A stretch of DNA of 64,000 nt from Brevundimonas sp. EYE_349 (GTDB taxonomy: Bacteria; Pseudomonadota; Alphaproteobacteria; Caulobacterales; Caulobacteraceae), in assembly GCF_023147505.1 (NCBI RefSeq), contig NZ_JAHXPB010000003.1:310001-374000 (forward strand). Reading direction: 5' to 3'. Position 1 is the stretch's first letter. Every line of letters begins with the position of its first letter. Below are positions 42,049 through 52,154 of the stretch, one piece after another. The notes below the pieces were generated by a model. It made no database searches. It was not told the DNA's origin and saw only the letters and a list, made by a program, of their open reading frames with translations. The translations under genes and the position numbers were made by a program.

Positions 42049-42438
42049 TCAGGGGCGGTCGCGCGACGGCAGGGCGGCGATCTGGTCCGTCGTAAGCTGA
42101 CGAAGGACGCGCACGCGGCACGGTTCGGGGCCCGTCGTCGGGCTGCGCAACCGGGCCTGGTCTCCGACACACAGGCGGCTGGTTCCGCCCAGCGGCTCCA
42201 GGGCGATGGACACGGCCTGGGGCAGGTCGCGGCACACGGTGGCGTCGATCTGGAACACCTCCGTCGCCGAGGTGCGGACATACAGGGTCTGTTCGTTGGG
42301 CGCGGTGAAGTTACGCACCAGATTGGGCCGGAAACAGGGATTGGCGGCGGTGCGCGTGGCGGATGGCGACAGACCGGACCCGGCCGGGGCGCAGGCGGCC
42401 AGCGCCAGAACGGCGGCTGAGGCGAGGACAAGGCGCAT
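42049..42438 (-). CDS. Small envelope lipoprotein (DUF6491-like)
   Basis: 129 residues from the ATG at 42438 (CAGGAGAACATC ahead). The lipobox is LALAAC at residues 11-16, so it is an outer- or inner-membrane lipoprotein. Conserved-looking features are NPCFRPNLVRNFTAPNEQTLYV, a VCRDLPQAVSIAL loop and a C-terminal CRVRVLRQLT; the three mature Cys residues may form disulfides. It resembles DUF6491-type lipoproteins. No function is known. Confidence 0.68.
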   Translation of the reverse strand: MRLVLASAAVLALAACAPAGSGLSPSATRTAANPCFRPNLVRNFTAPNEQTLYVRTSATEVFQIDATVCRDLPQAVSIALEPLGGTSRLCVGDQARLRSPTTGPEPCRVRVLRQLTTDQIAALPSRDRP

Positions 42439-42464
42439 CGTGATGTTCTCCTGACAGCCCCGCC

Positions 42465-44294
42465 TCAACCCTCTCGCCGAGGGGGATCGAGCGCAAGCGA
42501 ATTCGTCTGCACGGCCGAACGGCGGGGCGAGACCCGCTCGGCCAGGTCGCGCGGCACGGGCGACGGCCGGTTCAGGATCGACGCCGCCAGATGCTCGCCC
42601 AGCAGGGGCGCGACGCAGAAGCCGCGCGATCCCAAGCCGCCGAGAATATAGAGGCCGTCGGCCAGGGCGCCGGCCAGGGGCAGTCGGTCCGGCGTTGTGG
42701 CCCGGACGGCGGCCCGGCTGCGCGCCCCGTCGGCGGACGCCACGCGACCCGCCAGACCGGGCAGGCGCGCCCGCAGGGTGTCCAGATTGCGCGCGCTGTC
42801 GGCGGGTCGGGCCGTGACGTCCACATCACCCCGATCATGGGTGGCGCCGTACAGAAAACCCTCGCCGGTGGGGGCGACATAGCCGCCCCAGGCCATGGCC
42901 TGGACCGACGTCGCCTCCTCGATCCAGTCCGCTTGACCGCGCACGGGCGACAGGCGCGGCGCGGCGTCATGACCGACCAGCAGGTCGGCGGCGCCCCAGC
43001 CGGCGGCGACCACCACGACATCGACCTGGGCCAGGACGGCGCCGACGTCGTCCAGCAGGCGCCAGCCCTCTTCGCCGCGCGCGACCCGTGCGACCCTGGC
43101 AGCACGAATGTCCGCATCGCCCAGCCAATCGGACAGGATGGCGGCCGGTCGAACCGTGCAGGCGTCGGCCATCATCAGTCCCCCTGCCCCAACCGGCTCG
43201 CCGGCCCTGACGTCGGCGGTCCCGGCGTCCGGGATCGTCATGGCGCCGGCCGGCCAGATCGACTGATCCGCGATCTTTTCAAACCGCGCCCGGTCGCGCG
43301 GCATCTGGGGCAGTTGCAGCACCCCGTCGCCGACGATGGCGCCCGGCGTGCCTGCATAAAGGCCGCGCGCCCGCTCCAGCGCCTGGGCGTGCAGGGCCGC
43401 GATACCTGCGTCGCCGGCGTCCAGTCTCGGCGTGACCAGACCGGCTGGAAAACCGGAGCCGCCGGCGCCCGGCCGATCAACCTCGAACACCATGGGCTGC
43501 ACGCCGTCGGCTTTGAGGGCGCGCGCCACGGAGGCGCCGGCGATCCCCGCCCCGATCACAGCCACGCGCGGGCGGGCTTCCGCCTCGACCGGCGTCGGCA
43601 AGCGGGCCTCCAGCCGCTCGCGCTTGCGGCCATGGCCGGGGCGCTTGTCGACGACGAAGCCCTGCTCGGCCAGGCCGCGTCGCACCGCGCCGGCGACGGT
43701 GAAGGTGGCCAGTCGCGCGCCGGGGGCGGAGCGGGCGGCGATAAGCCCCATCACCTCCGGCGACCACATGCCGGGATTGAGCGCGGGCGAGAAGCCGTCC
43801 AGGAACCAGGCGTCGGCCGCGCCCGACCATTGCGCCAACGCCCAGGCCGCGTCGCCTATGGCCAGATCCAGCACGGCGTTGAAATCCGGCAGGTCGATGC
43901 GATGAAACCCCGGCGTCGCCGGCGGCCAGGCGCCGATCAGGGCCTGGGCCGCGTCCGACAGTTCGGGCCAATTGGCCAAGGCGCGCCCCGCCTCCTCCGC
44001 CGTCAACGGGAACCCCTCGACCGAAAAGACATGCAGCCGTCCTCCGACCGGCCCGGACCGTCGCCACAGATCCAGCACAGCCGCGATGTTCAGCCCGGTC
44101 CCGAAGCCCAGTTCCGCGACCGTGAAGGCGGCCCGCCCGGCCCAGGCCTGCGGCAGCCCGCAGCCGTCAAGGAACACGGCCCGCGTCTCGGCCAGCCCGT
44201 CGTCGCGCGAGAAGTAGACATCGCCGAACCGACCGGAACGCGGCTCTCCTTCTTCGGTCCAGGTCAGGCGGGGCGAGGCGTCGTCGGGGTGCAT
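42465..44294 (-). CDS. mnmC: Bifunctional tRNA mnm5s2U modification enzyme MnmC
   Basis: 609 residues from the ATG at 44294. The N-terminal MnmD methyltransferase domain (about 1-235) has AELGFGTGLNIAAVLDLW (SAM site) and DAWFLDGFSPALNPGMW. The C-terminal FAD oxidase domain (about 250-600) has VAVIGAGIAGASVARALKADG and a terminal ILGGLGSRGFCVAPLLGEHLA. It completes 5-methylaminomethyl-2-thiouridine at the wobble position of certain tRNAs. Both domains are intact. Confidence 0.93.
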   Translation of the reverse strand: MHPDDASPRLTWTEEGEPRSGRFGDVYFSRDDGLAETRAVFLDGCGLPQAWAGRAAFTVAELGFGTGLNIAAVLDLWRRSGPVGGRLHVFSVEGFPLTAEEAGRALANWPELSDAAQALIGAWPPATPGFHRIDLPDFNAVLDLAIGDAAWALAQWSGAADAWFLDGFSPALNPGMWSPEVMGLIAARSAPGARLATFTVAGAVRRGLAEQGFVVDKRPGHGRKRERLEARLPTPVEAEARPRVAVIGAGIAGASVARALKADGVQPMVFEVDRPGAGGSGFPAGLVTPRLDAGDAGIAALHAQALERARGLYAGTPGAIVGDGVLQLPQMPRDRARFEKIADQSIWPAGAMTIPDAGTADVRAGEPVGAGGLMMADACTVRPAAILSDWLGDADIRAARVARVARGEEGWRLLDDVGAVLAQVDVVVVAAGWGAADLLVGHDAAPRLSPVRGQADWIEEATSVQAMAWGGYVAPTGEGFLYGATHDRGDVDVTARPADSARNLDTLRARLPGLAGRVASADGARSRAAVRATTPDRLPLAGALADGLYILGGLGSRGFCVAPLLGEHLAASILNRPSPVPRDLAERVSPRRSAVQTNSLALDPPRREG

Positions 44295-44382
44295 GGCGGG
44301 GCCTTTAGCATTGTCGACGCCGCAACGAGAAAGGGCCGCCTCCATCGGAAGCGACCCCTTATGCGGATTGGTCGTCTGAGGA

Positions 44383-44676
44383 TCAGTGGCCGGACGGCGC
44401 GGGGACCGGCTCGGGCGCGGGCGGCGTGGTCGGGGCCGCGCCCTCGACCGGCGGGGTCGCGGCCGGCGCGGCGGCGGCGTCGTTCTGAATGGCCTGGTTG
44501 GCGGCGGCTTCGGCGTCGCGCGCGGCCTGATCGACGGTCACGGCCGCCTCTTCGGCGCTGCCGGCGGCTTCGACCGCGTCGCTGGCGGGCGCCTCGGCCT
44601 TCTTCTCGTTGGACGAGCCGCAGGCGGCGACGGCCAGCAGGGCGGCCGATACGGCGATAAGGGCGGGCATACGCAT
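44383..44676 (-). CDS. Short Ala/Pro-rich lipoprotein
   Basis: 97 residues. Lipobox LLAVAAC (Cys19) follows a typical signal. The rest is low complexity: an acidic Ala-rich stretch (AVTVDQAARDAEAAANQAI, helical) and a Pro/Ala-rich tail (APTTPPAPEPVPAPSGH). Such proteins may act as periplasmic spacers. It is not a recognised family. It lies between mnmC and motA on the same strand. Confidence 0.6.
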   Translation of the reverse strand: MRMPALIAVSAALLAVAACGSSNEKKAEAPASDAVEAAGSAEEAAVTVDQAARDAEAAANQAIQNDAAAAPAATPPVEGAAPTTPPAPEPVPAPSGH

Positions 44677-44780
44677 GGAAGGTCTCCGAACGGTTCGCGA
44701 GGCGGCGCGCCTCAGGTCGCTGACGATAGGACCGCGCCGCCGGAAGGGGCAAGTCGGGATCGGCGCTGCGGCGATCCGGC

Positions 44781-45647
44781 TCAGTCGGCGGTGATGCTGT
44801 TCAACGCCTCTTCCATCTCGCCGAACGAGGGCTGGGCGGTGGAGGGGATGTCGCCCCGGCCGATCTCAACCGAAATCTGGGCGGCGTTGCCGTGCAGATG
44901 GGCCACCAGCACCGACTGGATGATCTTATAATAGGCGGCCTCTTCGTCGATGATCGCCTTCAGCCGCGCGGCGAAGGGACCGACCAGGCCATAGGCCAGG
45001 AACACCCCCATGAAGGTGCCGACCAGGGCGCCGCCGATCATGCCGCCCAGCACTTCGGGCGGCTCGGTGATGGAGCCCATGGTCTTGATGACCCCCAGGA
45101 CCGCCGCGACGATGCCCAGAGCCGGAAGGCCGTCGGCCAGGTTCTGAAGCGCATGGGCGGCTTCCAGATGCTCGTGATGGTGCTTTTCCAGCTGTTTTTC
45201 CATCGCGTCCTCGACCTGATGCGGATCCTCCAGGTTCATCGTCATCATCCGCAGGGTGTCGCAGATGAAGTCGACCGCGAAATGGTCCTTCAGCACCTTG
45301 GGGTATTTCTGGAAGATCGGCGATTCCTTGGGCTTTTCGATGTGGCTTTCCAGCGCCACGACGCCCTTGGATTTCATCGTCTTGGTCAGTTGGAACAGCA
45401 GGGACAGCAGGTCCTTGTAGTCCTGCTTCTTCCACTTCGGCCCGGCGAAGGTCTTGCCCAACCCGCCCATCGAACTCTTGATCACCGGCAGGGAGTTGGA
45501 AATCAGGAAGGCGGCGATGCCCGCGCCGCCGATGGCCATCAGTTCGTGCGGGGCGGCGTGCATGATGACTTCGAACTTGCCGCCCGAAATCGCGTAGCTG
45601 CCGAAGACGAGGCCGAACAGCAGCACGATGCCGATGATCTGGAACAT
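44781..45647 (-). CDS. motA: Flagellar motor stator protein MotA
   Basis: 288 residues with four membrane helices: MFQIIGIVLLFGLVFGSYAI, then ELMAIGGAGIAAFLISNSLPVI, and the pair around PALGIVAAVLGVIKTMGSI and GTFMGVFLAYGLVGPFAARL. The large cytoplasmic loop includes SHIEKPKESPIF and the acidic/charged torque region. The Pro residues that flank the motor interface are present. With MotB it forms the proton-driven stator. MotB is not adjacent, as in Caulobacter where motA and motB are apart. A TTAATCATTAA palindrome lies 43 bases upstream. Confidence 0.95.
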   Translation of the reverse strand: MFQIIGIVLLFGLVFGSYAISGGKFEVIMHAAPHELMAIGGAGIAAFLISNSLPVIKSSMGGLGKTFAGPKWKKQDYKDLLSLLFQLTKTMKSKGVVALESHIEKPKESPIFQKYPKVLKDHFAVDFICDTLRMMTMNLEDPHQVEDAMEKQLEKHHHEHLEAAHALQNLADGLPALGIVAAVLGVIKTMGSITEPPEVLGGMIGGALVGTFMGVFLAYGLVGPFAARLKAIIDEEAAYYKIIQSVLVAHLHGNAAQISVEIGRGDIPSTAQPSFGEMEEALNSITAD

Positions 45648-45737
45648 GGGGAAGGACGATCCTGAGGCGAGAGGCCGGGATCATCCCCGTTAATCATTAA
45701 GACGGCGTTTCGCGAACGGCGTCCGGCGTCCAGGACC

Positions 45738-47537
45738 TCAGAGACGCTGTTCGCCGGTCAGGATCGCCTTGCGCGCCGCGACCGTCAGCTTCTGATAGCC
45801 GGTGTTGCCGCCCCGAACGTAGAGCGACGGGCCGGTCTTGTCGGAATCGAAGCCATCGGCGACCAGATCGGCCTTGCGGTACTTGAAGGTGCCGGTCGTC
45901 TCGGCCGATTTGATCAGACGCAGGAAGACAGGCTGGGCGTAGGCCGGCAGCTTGGCCTCGACATGATCCGAGAAGGCCTGGGCGTCGAACTTGCCCTCGA
46001 CCACCAGGGCCGCCATGCCCGCCTTGCCGTCCTGGCCCGGCACCGGCACGCCATAGACGATGGCTTCGGCGACGCCCGGCGCATCCATCAGAACCTGTTC
46101 GACCTCGGAGGTCGAGACGTTCTCGCCCTTCCAGCGGAAGGTGTCGCCCATCCGGTCCACGAAGTAGAAATAGCCTTCCGCATCCTGCTTCATCAGGTCG
46201 CCGGTGCGGAACCAGCGGTCGCCCTTCTTGAACACGTCGGTCAGGATCTTCTTCTGCGAGGCGGCCTTGTCGGCATAGCCCGAGAAGTCGTGGCGAATGT
46301 CGTTGCCGATCAGGCCGATGGCCTCGCCCACCTCGCCCGCGCGCGCCAGACGGCACAGGCCGTCGGAACCCCGGATCGGCTGTTCGGTGTCCACGTCGAA
46401 CTCGACCAGACGAATATTGATCTGGGACTTCAGATAGCGGGGCACCCGCCCGATGGCGCCCTGTTTGCCGTCGAAGTTGAACAGGGAGACATTGCCTTCG
46501 GTCGAGCCGTAGAACTCCAGGATTTCCGGGATGCGGAACCGCTTCTGGAAGTCGGGCCAGACGTCGGCGCGCAGGCCGTTGCCGAAGGCCAGGCGCAGCT
46601 TGTGCCGGGTCTCGTCCTCATGCGGCGGGCAGTTGACCAGATAACGGCACAGCTCGCCGATATAGACGAACATGGTCGCCCCCGACGACCGCACGTCGGG
46701 CCAGAAGCTGGTGGCCGAAAACTTCTTGCGGATGACCAGCCGCGCCCCGTTCAGCAGGGCCGCCCCCACCCCGACCAGACCCCCGGTCGAATGATACAGC
46801 GGCAGGACGTTGAAGATCCGGTCCTCGGGCGTCGAGCGCGTGGCCCCGGCGAAGGCGCGCATATAGGTGCGGGCGCGCGAATGGGGGATGCGCGCGGCCT
46901 TGGGCAGGCCCGTCGTGCCGGAGGTGTAGATGTAGAGCGCCGTGTCGCGGTTGGTCATGCCCTCGCGCGCCGTCTTGGACGGGCGCACCGAGGAGGCGCC
47001 GCGCACCGGCTTGTCCAGCCCCCGCCGGTCGCTGGTCTCCATATCCTCGGTCAGACCCAAGACCCAGAGCGCCAGATTGTGATCGACCAGAGGCCGCGCC
47101 TCTTCGATCTGGCGCCAGCAATCCTCGTCGGCGACCACGTTGAAGGCGTTGGAGATGGCCAGACAGTGGGCCAGGCCCTGCCCGTTCAGATTGGTGTTGA
47201 TCAGGGCCGTGGCGATGCCGACCTTGGAGAAGCCGATCCAGGCCGCCAGATATTCGATCCGGTTGGTCATCATCAGGGCGATGGTGTCGCTGCGGCGCAG
47301 ACCCCGATTCTTGGCCCAGTGACCGAAGCGGTTGGCCATGGCGTCAAGATCGCGATAGGTCAGGGTGCGCTGACCATCGTCGATGGCGATGTTGTCGGGG
47401 AACTTATCGACCGCTTCCTCGAAGTCGTCGCACAGCAGGACGTCGCTATCCAGTTGGATAGGTTTGATGCGTTTGAGCAGGCGGAACAGCCCGCGCGCGA
47501 ACCGGACATCCCGACGGATATTGGCTACAAGACCCAT
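45738..47537 (-). CDS. Long-chain/very-long-chain acyl-CoA synthetase (FATP-like)
   Basis: 599 residues from ATG 47537 (GGAGA upstream); a GTG at 47570 is also possible. The AMP-forming enzyme motifs are present: YIYTSGTTGLPKAARIPHSR (P-loop), YGSTEGNVSLFNF, the FRTGDLMKQDAEGYFYFVDRMGDTFRWKGENVSTSEVE hinge and the catalytic Lys region TGTFKYRKADLV. The overall pattern is closest to the FATP/very-long-chain synthetase branch. It activates fatty acids to CoA thioesters. Monocistronic, divergent from the 191-residue gene. Confidence 0.9.
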   Translation of the reverse strand: MGLVANIRRDVRFARGLFRLLKRIKPIQLDSDVLLCDDFEEAVDKFPDNIAIDDGQRTLTYRDLDAMANRFGHWAKNRGLRRSDTIALMMTNRIEYLAAWIGFSKVGIATALINTNLNGQGLAHCLAISNAFNVVADEDCWRQIEEARPLVDHNLALWVLGLTEDMETSDRRGLDKPVRGASSVRPSKTAREGMTNRDTALYIYTSGTTGLPKAARIPHSRARTYMRAFAGATRSTPEDRIFNVLPLYHSTGGLVGVGAALLNGARLVIRKKFSATSFWPDVRSSGATMFVYIGELCRYLVNCPPHEDETRHKLRLAFGNGLRADVWPDFQKRFRIPEILEFYGSTEGNVSLFNFDGKQGAIGRVPRYLKSQINIRLVEFDVDTEQPIRGSDGLCRLARAGEVGEAIGLIGNDIRHDFSGYADKAASQKKILTDVFKKGDRWFRTGDLMKQDAEGYFYFVDRMGDTFRWKGENVSTSEVEQVLMDAPGVAEAIVYGVPVPGQDGKAGMAALVVEGKFDAQAFSDHVEAKLPAYAQPVFLRLIKSAETTGTFKYRKADLVADGFDSDKTGPSLYVRGGNTGYQKLTVAARKAILTGEQRL

Positions 47538-47861
47538 GCGCGCCGTATCTCCGGTCAATGCGTGTTCCACCCCGCCGGTGATGGACGAAGGCGGGCTGTC
47601 GGGTCAACCGCGCCGACCGCCATCGCTGGCGGGTCTCGAGGATTGGCGACAGCCGTCACCCATTTGTTCTGTTGACGCCGGGGAAATCCAGAGCCGGCGG
47701 GTGCTTTTTATTGCCGCATTCCCTGAAGAGGTGACTGCAAAAGGCGCGATCAGCGCCCCATTCCAGGCGGAAAGAGTGTTTCTTCGGGGCTTTTGCACCA
47801 TCGGCGGAACGACGGCGCCGAACGACGGGTTGGTTGATCGACGTTATGGAGGACAAGAACA
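47538..47861 (+). other. 324-base divergent region, no gene
   Basis: This separates the acyl-CoA synthetase from the following plus-strand gene. It contains TTGACGCC (about 47673), which may be a -35 element, and a GGAGG ribosome site at about 47850 for the downstream gene. I see no clear -10, operator palindrome or conserved RNA. Confidence 0.35.
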
Positions 47862-48437
47862 ATGTCGATGACCTACGCTGACGCCAATACCGAAACCCGC
47901 ACCGAAGACGCCTTCGTGCCGCGTTACGCCCGCCCGACCAAGTCAAAAAAGTCCGTGAAGACCTGGATGATTCTGGCTCCGATCGGCGCCGTGGTTCTGC
48001 TGGGCAGCGGCGTCGCCATGGTGATGGGCGGCGGCGAACAGGCCGCGCCCGGTCAGTCGACGGAGGCGACTGCGCCCGCCATGCAGACCGCCCCCGCCGC
48101 GATGACCGCCGCCGAGACGCCCGTGACGCCGGCCGCGCCTATGGAGACCGCTCAGGCTCCGGCCGCCGCGCCTGCGCCGGCTGCGTCCGCCTTGACCGCG
48201 CTCCGTGCTGAACCGCGTGCAGAGCCGGTCGCCCGCCGCGCCGCGCCGGTCGCGGAGCGCCCGGCGGCCACGCCTCGCGTCGAGGTCCCTGCGACGCCCA
48301 CGGGTCCGCAGCCCTATGCGGCGGCGACGTCGCCGGCCGCCAGCACCAGCCAGTTGAATACGGCTCCGGCCACGGTCCCCACAACGAGCCCGGCTCGACC
48401 GCCCGCCCCGACGATCACGGTCCAGCCGCTGAACTGA
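47862..48437 (+). CDS. Single-pass membrane protein with Ala/Pro-rich periplasmic domain
   Basis: 191 residues. A short basic cytoplasmic N-terminus (RYARPTKSKKSVKTW), one membrane helix (about residues 36-56, MILAPIGAVVLLGSGVAMVM), then about 130 residues rich in Ala, Pro and Thr with no folded domain. The GGAGG site and the terminator at 48457 mark it as a real single gene. It might span the periplasm as an extended linker. Not a recognised family. Confidence 0.72.
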   Translation: MSMTYADANTETRTEDAFVPRYARPTKSKKSVKTWMILAPIGAVVLLGSGVAMVMGGGEQAAPGQSTEATAPAMQTAPAAMTAAETPVTPAAPMETAQAPAAAPAPAASALTALRAEPRAEPVARRAAPVAERPAATPRVEVPATPTGPQPYAAATSPAASTSQLNTAPATVPTTSPARPPAPTITVQPLN

Positions 48438-48456
48438 CCCTCGTCGCCTGAAGAAG

Positions 48457-48484
48457 AGCCCCGGTTTCCACCGGGGCTTTTTTT
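48457..48484 (+). terminator. Rho-independent terminator
   Basis: Stem AGCCCCGG/CCGGGGCT with loop TTTCCA and a run of seven T, 20 bases after the stop of the 191-residue gene. Confidence 0.93.
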
Positions 48485-48494
48485 GCGGCCGCGC

Positions 48495-49046
48495 TTAAGG
48501 CGTGGGTTGGGCCGGGAACTCCAGACGGCTGACGTCATAACCCAAGGCGCGCGCCCGTTCCGTCAGGCTGCGAACCTGGGCTTGGGTCGGCAAGTCGCGC
48601 GTATAGATGAACAGCCGCGCAAACGTCGGATCGGCGGAAATGAACCAACTGTAGTCGTCCGCCCGGTCTAACACCCAGTAGTCCCAGGTCACGAACCCGG
48701 CCAGATATCTGACCCTGAGTTTCGCGTTCGTACCGGGGTCCAGGATTTCGCCCCGCCCGCCGATGGCCTTCTCCCTGCCCTGCGGCGTGCCGACCTGACA
48801 GGTGTCGCGCACGTCGACGCGCGTGCCCTCGACCGGCGTATAGATGGATGCGCCGGCCACGCAGCCGTCGGTCAGACGATCCGGCAGACGGGCGATTTCA
48901 TGCCAGCGACCTGACCACAGACGCTGCACATCCACCGGCTTGGCGGGCTGTGGCGCGCGATATTCAGAAGGGCGCGGCGCGGTCACGCAGCCGGCTAAGG
49001 CGACAGCGGCCGCAGTCGCGGCGATGACGGGCTTGAAGTCGGGCAT
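48495..49046 (-). CDS. Lipocalin-family lipoprotein (Blc-like)
   Basis: 183 residues. Signal with lipobox AVALAGC (Cys20). The lipocalin start motif GxW appears as WSGRWHEIARLP, and further conserved elements are CQVGTPQGREKAIGGRGEI and RYLAGFVTWDYWVLDRADDYSWFISADPTF, matching bacterial Blc. Blc is an outer-membrane lipoprotein that binds lysophospholipids or fatty acids. AAGGGA precedes the ATG. Convergent with the gene above and divergent from cysD. Confidence 0.9.
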   Translation of the reverse strand: MPDFKPVIAATAAAVALAGCVTAPRPSEYRAPQPAKPVDVQRLWSGRWHEIARLPDRLTDGCVAGASIYTPVEGTRVDVRDTCQVGTPQGREKAIGGRGEILDPGTNAKLRVRYLAGFVTWDYWVLDRADDYSWFISADPTFARLFIYTRDLPTQAQVRSLTERARALGYDVSRLEFPAQPTP

Positions 49047-49232
49047 GGGCTGATCCCTTTCGGCATAGGGCCGCGGCAGGCGGTCCTGGCTGGTTTACGC
49101 GCCAGCGAACACTTTGGACCTGAGGGGCAGACCAGAGCGCGCGGTCGAAAATCTCACAGGATGTGGCAGTATCAATCGCTTGTCTTACGCGGCACATTGG
49201 CGTTGTGACCTCCGTTCGACGGAGACCTGCCG

Positions 49233-50177
49233 GTGGACATCGCCATTCTGACCAAACGCCAAGACAGCTTGCCCAGCCAACGCCTGACCCACCTCCAACG
49301 CCTGGAGGCCGAGAGCATTCATATCCTGCGGGAGGTGGCGGCCGAGGTCGAGCGTCCGGTCATGTTGTATTCGATCGGCAAGGATTCAGCGGTGATGCTG
49401 CACTTGGCCAAGAAGGCCTTCTATCCTTCGAAGCCGCCCTTCCCCCTGCTGCACGTCGATACGACGTGGAAGTTTCGCGCCATGTACGCCCTGCGCGAAC
49501 AGGCCGCGGCCGACCTCGGCGTCGAACTGCTGGTGCACCAGAACCCGGAAGCCGTCGCGCGCGGGATCAATCCGTTCGATCACGGCTCGGCCCTTCATAC
49601 CGACCTGTGGAAGACCGACGGGCTGAAACAGGCCCTGTCTCTCCACGGCTTCGACGCGGCCTTCGGCGGCGCCCGGCGAGACGAGGAGAAGTCGCGGGCC
49701 AAGGAGAGGATTTTCTCGTTCCGCACCGCCGAGCATCGCTGGGACCCGAAGAACCAGCGGCCCGAACTCTGGCGGCTCTATAACACCAGGAAGCGCCCCG
49801 GCGAGAGTATTCGGGTCTTCCCCATCTCCAACTGGACCGAGTTGGACGTCTGGCAGTACATCCATCGGGAGCAGATCCCGATCGTGCCCCTTTATCTGGC
49901 GGCGGAACGGCCGGTGGTGGAGCGCGACGGCGCCCTGATCATGGTGGACGACGACCGCTTCCGGCTGCGCCCCGGCGAGACGCCGCAGATGAAGTCCGTC
50001 CGCTTCCGCACCCTGGGCTGCTACCCCCTGACCGGCGCGGTCGAGAGCACGGCCGCGACCCTGCCCGAGGTCATTCAGGAGATGCTGCTGACCACCACGT
50101 CCGAACGCCAGGGCCGGATGATCGACCACGACCAGTCCGCCTCGATGGAGAAGAAGAAGCAGGAGGGCTATTTCTGA
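49233..50177 (+). CDS. cysD: Sulfate adenylyltransferase subunit 2
   Basis: 314 residues from a GTG start. The PP-loop is [20 protein letters not shown], with [21 protein letters not shown] and an ending [10 protein letters not shown], as in CysD. It pairs with CysN to make adenosine phosphosulfate from sulfate and ATP, the first step of sulfate assimilation. Its stop shares one base with the cysNC start (TGATG). No recognised riboswitch lies in the 186-base upstream gap. Confidence 0.96.
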   Translation: MDIAILTKRQDSLPSQRLTHLQRLEAESIHILREVAAEVERPVMLYSIGKDSAVMLHLAKKAFYPSKPPFPLLHVDTTWKFRAMYALREQAAADLGVELLVHQNPEAVARGINPFDHGSALHTDLWKTDGLKQALSLHGFDAAFGGARRDEEKSRAKERIFSFRTAEHRWDPKNQRPELWRLYNTRKRPGESIRVFPISNWTELDVWQYIHREQIPIVPLYLAAERPVVERDGALIMVDDDRFRLRPGETPQMKSVRFRTLGCYPLTGAVESTAATLPEVIQEMLLTTTSERQGRMIDHDQSASMEKKKQEGYF

Positions 50178-52090
50178 TGTCGCACCAGTCCGACCTGATC
50201 GCCCGCGACATCGACGCCTATCTGGACGCGCACCAGCACAAGAGCCTGCTGCGCTTCATCACCTGCGGCAGCGTGGACGACGGCAAGTCGACCCTGATCG
50301 GCCGGCTGCTGTACGACTCCAAGATGATCTTCGAGGATCAGATGGCGGCGCTGGAGGCGGACAGCCGCCGCGTCGGCACCCAAGGCGGCGACATCGATTT
50401 CGCCCTGCTGGTCGATGGTCTGGCCGCCGAACGCGAACAGGGCATCACCATCGACGTGGCCTATCGATTCTTCTCGACCGAGACGCGCAAATTCATCGTC
50501 GCCGATACGCCGGGGCATGAACAGTACACCCGCAATATGGTCACCGGCGCCTCGACCGCCGACGCCGCCGTCATCCTGATCGACGCCCGACGCGGGGTGC
50601 TGACCCAGACGCGTCGCCACGCCTATCTGGTCAGCCTGCTGGGCATCCGCCACGTCATCCTGGCGGTGAACAAGATGGACCTGATGGGCTGGTCCGAGGA
50701 TGTGTTCGACGCCATCGTTTCCGACTTTTCCGCCTTCGCCGGCCAGATCGGGCTGAAGACGTTCGACGCTATTCCGATGTCGGCCCTCCGCGGCGACAAC
50801 ATCACCGAGGCCAGCCCCCGGTCGTCCTGGTACGCCGGCCCGCCCCTGATGCGCCTGCTGGAGACGCTGGAGGTCGGCGACGATCTGCAGGCCTATCCGT
50901 TCCGCCTGCCGGTGCAGTGGGTCAACCGGCCCAATCTCGACTTCCGCGGCTTCGCCGGCCAGATCGCCGCCGGGACCGTGCGGCCGGGCGATCCGCTGCG
51001 TGTCCTGCCGTCTGGCAGGACCTCGACCGTCGCCCGCATCGTCACCGCCGACGGCGACCTGGACCGGGCCGTCGCCGGTCAGTCGATCACCCTGACCCTG
51101 TCCGACGAGATCGACGTTTCGCGCGGCGACGTGCTGGCCAGCGCCGACGCCCCGCCCGAGGCCGCCGACCAGTTCGAGGCCACTGTGGTGTGGATGGACG
51201 ACGAACCCCTGCTGCCCGGGCGGCCCTACCTGCTGAAGATCGGCGCCAAACTGGTCGGGGCGACCATCACCGAGCCCAAGCACAAGGTGAACGTCAACAC
51301 TCTGGAGCAGCAGCCGGCCCGGCGGCTGGAGTTGAACGAGATCGGCGTCTGCAACCTGTCGCTGGACGCACCCGTCGCCTTCGCCCCCTACGCCCAGAAT
51401 AAGGACCTTGGCGGCTTCATCCTGATCGACCGGATCTCGAACCGGACGGTGGGCGCGGGCCTGCTGAACTTCGCCCTGCGCCGCGCCCACAACATCCACT
51501 GGCAGGCCCTGTCGGTGGACAAGGATGCGCGCGCCGCGATCAAGAACCAGAAGGGGCGGGTCATCTGGCTGACCGGCTTGTCCGGCGCGGGCAAATCAAC
51601 CATCGCCGATCTGGTCGAAAAGCGGCTGCACGCCGACGGCCGCCACACCTATCTGCTGGACGGCGACAATGTCCGTCACGGCCTGAACCGCGACCTGGGC
51701 TTCACCGAGGAGGACCGGGTCGAAAACATCCGCCGCGTCGCCGAGGTGTCGAAACTGATGGTGGACGCCGGCTTGATCGTTCTGGTCAGCTTCATCTCGC
51801 CCTTCCGCGCCGAGCGCCGCATGGCCCGCGACCTGCTGGGCGACGGCGAGTTCGTAGAGGTGCATGTCGACACCCCCCTGGCCGTCGCCGAGGCCCGCGA
51901 CGTCAAGGGCCTCTACAAGAAGGCGCGGGCGGGACAGTTGAAGAACTTCACCGGCATCGACAGCCCCTATGAGGCGCCCGAGACGCCGGAGATCGTGGTG
52001 GACACCACCACCATGTCGCCCGATCAGGCGGCCGAGCGCATCGTGGCCTGGCTGGACGGCCGGTTCTGGAACGAGGATTTCAGCATCTGA
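50177..52090 (+). CDS. cysNC: Sulfate adenylyltransferase subunit 1 fused to adenylylsulfate kinase
   Basis: 637 residues in two parts. The CysN GTPase (about 1-440) has [35 protein letters not shown] and NKMDL. The CysC kinase (about 450-637) has the P-loop [19 protein letters not shown], the [16 protein letters not shown] motif and [10 protein letters not shown]. The protein couples GTP hydrolysis to APS synthesis and then phosphorylates APS to PAPS. The fusion is common in rhizobia (NodQ-like) and Caulobacterales. cysQ, which hydrolyses PAP, is at 61.4 kb. Confidence 0.96.
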   Translation: MSHQSDLIARDIDAYLDAHQHKSLLRFITCGSVDDGKSTLIGRLLYDSKMIFEDQMAALEADSRRVGTQGGDIDFALLVDGLAAEREQGITIDVAYRFFSTETRKFIVADTPGHEQYTRNMVTGASTADAAVILIDARRGVLTQTRRHAYLVSLLGIRHVILAVNKMDLMGWSEDVFDAIVSDFSAFAGQIGLKTFDAIPMSALRGDNITEASPRSSWYAGPPLMRLLETLEVGDDLQAYPFRLPVQWVNRPNLDFRGFAGQIAAGTVRPGDPLRVLPSGRTSTVARIVTADGDLDRAVAGQSITLTLSDEIDVSRGDVLASADAPPEAADQFEATVVWMDDEPLLPGRPYLLKIGAKLVGATITEPKHKVNVNTLEQQPARRLELNEIGVCNLSLDAPVAFAPYAQNKDLGGFILIDRISNRTVGAGLLNFALRRAHNIHWQALSVDKDARAAIKNQKGRVIWLTGLSGAGKSTIADLVEKRLHADGRHTYLLDGDNVRHGLNRDLGFTEEDRVENIRRVAEVSKLMVDAGLIVLVSFISPFRAERRMARDLLGDGEFVEVHVDTPLAVAEARDVKGLYKKARAGQLKNFTGIDSPYEAPETPEIVVDTTTMSPDQAAERIVAWLDGRFWNEDFSI

Positions 52091-52154
52091 CTTGAAGTCC
52101 GGCTGCGAGCGCCGCACGGGAACCTTGACTGTTTCTGGCGCACTGTAGAGGCCG

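Noticed and set aside
45690..45700. TTAATCATTAA upstream of motA as a CtrA site
   Set aside because: The spacing between TTAA halves is three bases, not the seven of the CtrA consensus; noted only as a palindrome.
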